From contig JAPKXP010000131.1 in assembly GCA_026394745.1 (NCBI GenBank), positions 1-5,865 of the forward strand: a stretch of 5,865 nt of DNA. The letters run 5' to 3'. Below the pieces are notes generated by a model. The model saw only the letters and a program-made list of their open reading frames with translations, was not told where the DNA came from and searched no databases. The position numbers and the translations under genes are program-made. Positions 4,790-5,865 of this stretch are shown one piece after another; position 1 is the first letter of the stretch; every line of letters starts with the position of its first letter. Source of the stretch: Candidatus Altarchaeota archaeon (GTDB lineage Archaea; Altiarchaeota; Altiarchaeia; IMC4; SCGC-AAA252-I15).

Positions 4790-5620
4790 ATGACGGTAGT
4801 CAAAGGCGTCGGGAAGGAGAAGACGGACATAAAGACCCAGTTCTACAAAAAATCGATTGTAGACAAGGAAGTCCTAAAGTCGACAGACCGGAAAACATTA
4901 TATCGGATTCTCCCGGAACTAAACGTCATTAAAATCGGGGGCCAGAGCATAATAGACCGCGGAGCACCAGCGCTATTCCCCATACTAGACGAGATAGTAG
5001 AATGCACGAAGAAATACCAGATACTATTATGTACAGGGGGAGGCACGAGGGCAAGGCACGTTTATTCATTATGCCTCGACCTGGGGCTTCCGACAGGAGT
5101 TCTCGCGCACGTCGGCGGCAAGGTCCCCACGCAAAACGCAAGACTCCTGCAGATGCTTCTCGCGAAACACGGGGGGATAAGGATATTATACGATGAAGTT
5201 GAGAAGCTTCCTCTTTACCTCCGGCTCGGCTGTATCCCAATTCTGGAGGGAATGCCCCCTTACACTTTCTGGGAGACCATACCCGAATTCGGGAGGATAC
5301 CGCCGCACAGAACGGATTCCGGGACGTTTTTCATGGGAGAGTTTTACGGCGCAAGGAATGTTCTGTATGTTAAGGACGAGAGGGGACTTTACACGGACGA
5401 CCCGAAGAAGAACCCGAAGGCAGAATTCATCCCGAAAATCAGCGTTCAGGAGCTGTTAGAGAGGAATCTCAAGGACCTTGTCGTCGAACACGAAGTGTTA
5501 ATCAACATGCTGCGCGCAAAGAACGTGAAACAGATTCAGGTCATAAACGGCCTCGTGAAAGGAAACATAAAGAAGGCCCTGGCAGGAAAGCACGTGGGCA
5601 CGATAATCTATACAAAATAG
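4790..5620 (+). CDS. Molybdenum storage protein family subunit, beta-like
   Basis: This 276-residue paralog of the preceding gene is the closer of the two to MosB. It keeps V-I-K-I-G-G-Q-S-I-I-D-R-G (46-58) with Lys48, C-T-G-G-G-T-R-A-R-H-V-Y-S (81-93), D-L-G-L-P-T-G (97-103), G-M-P-P-Y-T-F-W (154-161), R-I-P-P-H-R-T-D-S-G (169-178), V-K-D-E-R-G-L-Y-T-D (194-203), I-Q-V-I-N-G-L (249-255) and a C-terminal G-K-H-V-G-T-I-I. These are the nucleotide-binding and subunit-contact signatures of the family, and nearly every one has a match in MosB as I recall it. With the upstream alpha-like gene it probably forms a hetero-oligomeric cytosolic cage storing molybdate or tungstate. The adjacent molybdate/tungstate-type transporter gene supports this. 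A generic UMP kinase is less likely because of the paralog pair and the RHVYS...DLGLP block. An alternative start is ATG 4784. Confidence 0.85.
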   Translation: MTVVKGVGKEKTDIKTQFYKKSIVDKEVLKSTDRKTLYRILPELNVIKIGGQSIIDRGAPALFPILDEIVECTKKYQILLCTGGGTRARHVYSLCLDLGLPTGVLAHVGGKVPTQNARLLQMLLAKHGGIRILYDEVEKLPLYLRLGCIPILEGMPPYTFWETIPEFGRIPPHRTDSGTFFMGEFYGARNVLYVKDERGLYTDDPKKNPKAEFIPKISVQELLERNLKDLVVEHEVLINMLRAKNVKQIQVINGLVKGNIKKALAGKHVGTIIYTK

Positions 5621-5623
5621 CTT

Positions 5624-5865
5624 TTAGAACACGTGCACGTCCATCGCTTTGAACGTAAGGCAAACATTATCGCCTTTACCCAGCTTTTTCTCAAGGTATG
5701 CGCTGCGGGTTAAGAGCACTGATAACGGGATGCCAACGTCAACAATGACTCTGATTAAAATACCTCCATCCAGAACTTCGGTTATGCGCCCCCGTAAAAC
5801 ATTCATGCCGCCATCTTCACACGCGTCCTTTGACAGGAGTATGTCTTCCGGGCGGATGGAGACGT
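5624..5865 (-). CDS. Molybdate/tungstate ABC transporter ATP-binding protein, C-terminal part (ModC/WtpC-type)
   Basis: The last 79 codons of a reverse-strand gene lie here, running off the right edge; its start and ATPase motifs are outside the window. The frame opens with V-S-I-R-P-E-D-I, the hallmark that joins the ATPase to its regulatory tail. It continues as a TOBE/MOP-type oxyanion-sensing domain: N-V-L-R-G-R-I, V-D-V-G-I-P-L, L-L-T-R-S, and the end T-F-K-A-M-D-V-H-V-F. This combination is typical of the ATPase subunits of molybdate/tungstate importers (ModC, WtpC), which drive uptake at the membrane. The internal ATG at about 5806 is not the start, since the conserved SIRPED block lies before it. 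The gene converges on the storage-protein genes with only three bases between stop codons. Other oxyanion or spermidine-type ATPases share this tail less closely. Confidence 0.8.
   Translation of the reverse strand, partial: VSIRPEDILLSKDACEDGGMNVLRGRITEVLDGGILIRVIVDVGIPLSVLLTRSAYLEKKLGKGDNVCLTFKAMDVHVF

Noticed and set aside
5624..5806. A 60-residue stand-alone protein on the - strand
   Set aside because: The frame continues without a stop to the window edge and includes the conserved SIRPED block, so it is the tail of a larger ABC ATPase.
1..5865. CRISPR array, insertion sequence or toxin-antitoxin pair
   Set aside because: No regularly spaced repeats, transposase motifs or small toxin-like gene pairs were found on reading both strands.

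Overview
The window looks archaeal. The tRNA gene does not encode its CCA tail, there are strong Shine-Dalgarno sequences matching the archaeal 16S tail (GGAGG, GGTGAT), AT-rich TATA-like boxes lie before the first gene, and the last gene resembles archaeal molybdate/tungstate transporter ATPases. Tight packing, a type II anchored thiol protein and a very small lipoprotein would fit a DPANN-type archaeon, but that is only an impression; the lineage cannot be fixed from this sequence.

Layout. Positions 1-109 are an unassigned left edge with two hairpins. A tRNA-Val(GAC) gene lies at 110-184. Its last 17 bases recur at 258-274, with an inverted copy between, forming a long hairpin followed by a T-tract. 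After an AT-rich leader, four genes run on the + strand with almost no gaps: a 600-residue membrane-anchored protein with two GILT-like thiol domains around a third thioredoxin-like segment (410-2212); a six-cysteine putative lipoprotein (2226-2552); a thioredoxin with a CCGPC active site (2554-2871); and a tetrapyrrole-methylase (SUMT-like) protein with a half HemD-like tail (2878-3873). About 120 bases later come two paralogous genes of the molybdenum storage protein family (about 3996-4784 and 4790-5620), overlapping or nearly overlapping. Three bases after the second, the convergent 3' end of a ModC/WtpC-type ABC ATPase gene (- strand, 5624-5865) runs off the right edge.

Two themes emerge. 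The left half looks like a thiol/disulfide module: an exported, membrane-tethered monothiol protein, a secreted Cys-rich lipoprotein and a cytosolic thioredoxin. The right half looks like molybdate/tungstate handling: uptake ATPase plus an alpha/beta-like oxyanion storage pair. The SUMT-like gene lies between them; its substrate and any link to either theme are unknown. The most noteworthy points are a molybdenum-storage pair in an apparent archaeon, with one subunit lacking the usual Lys of the KIGG loop, and the duplicated GILT-like domains that have lost both the resolving active-site Cys and one Cys pair of the GILT signature.
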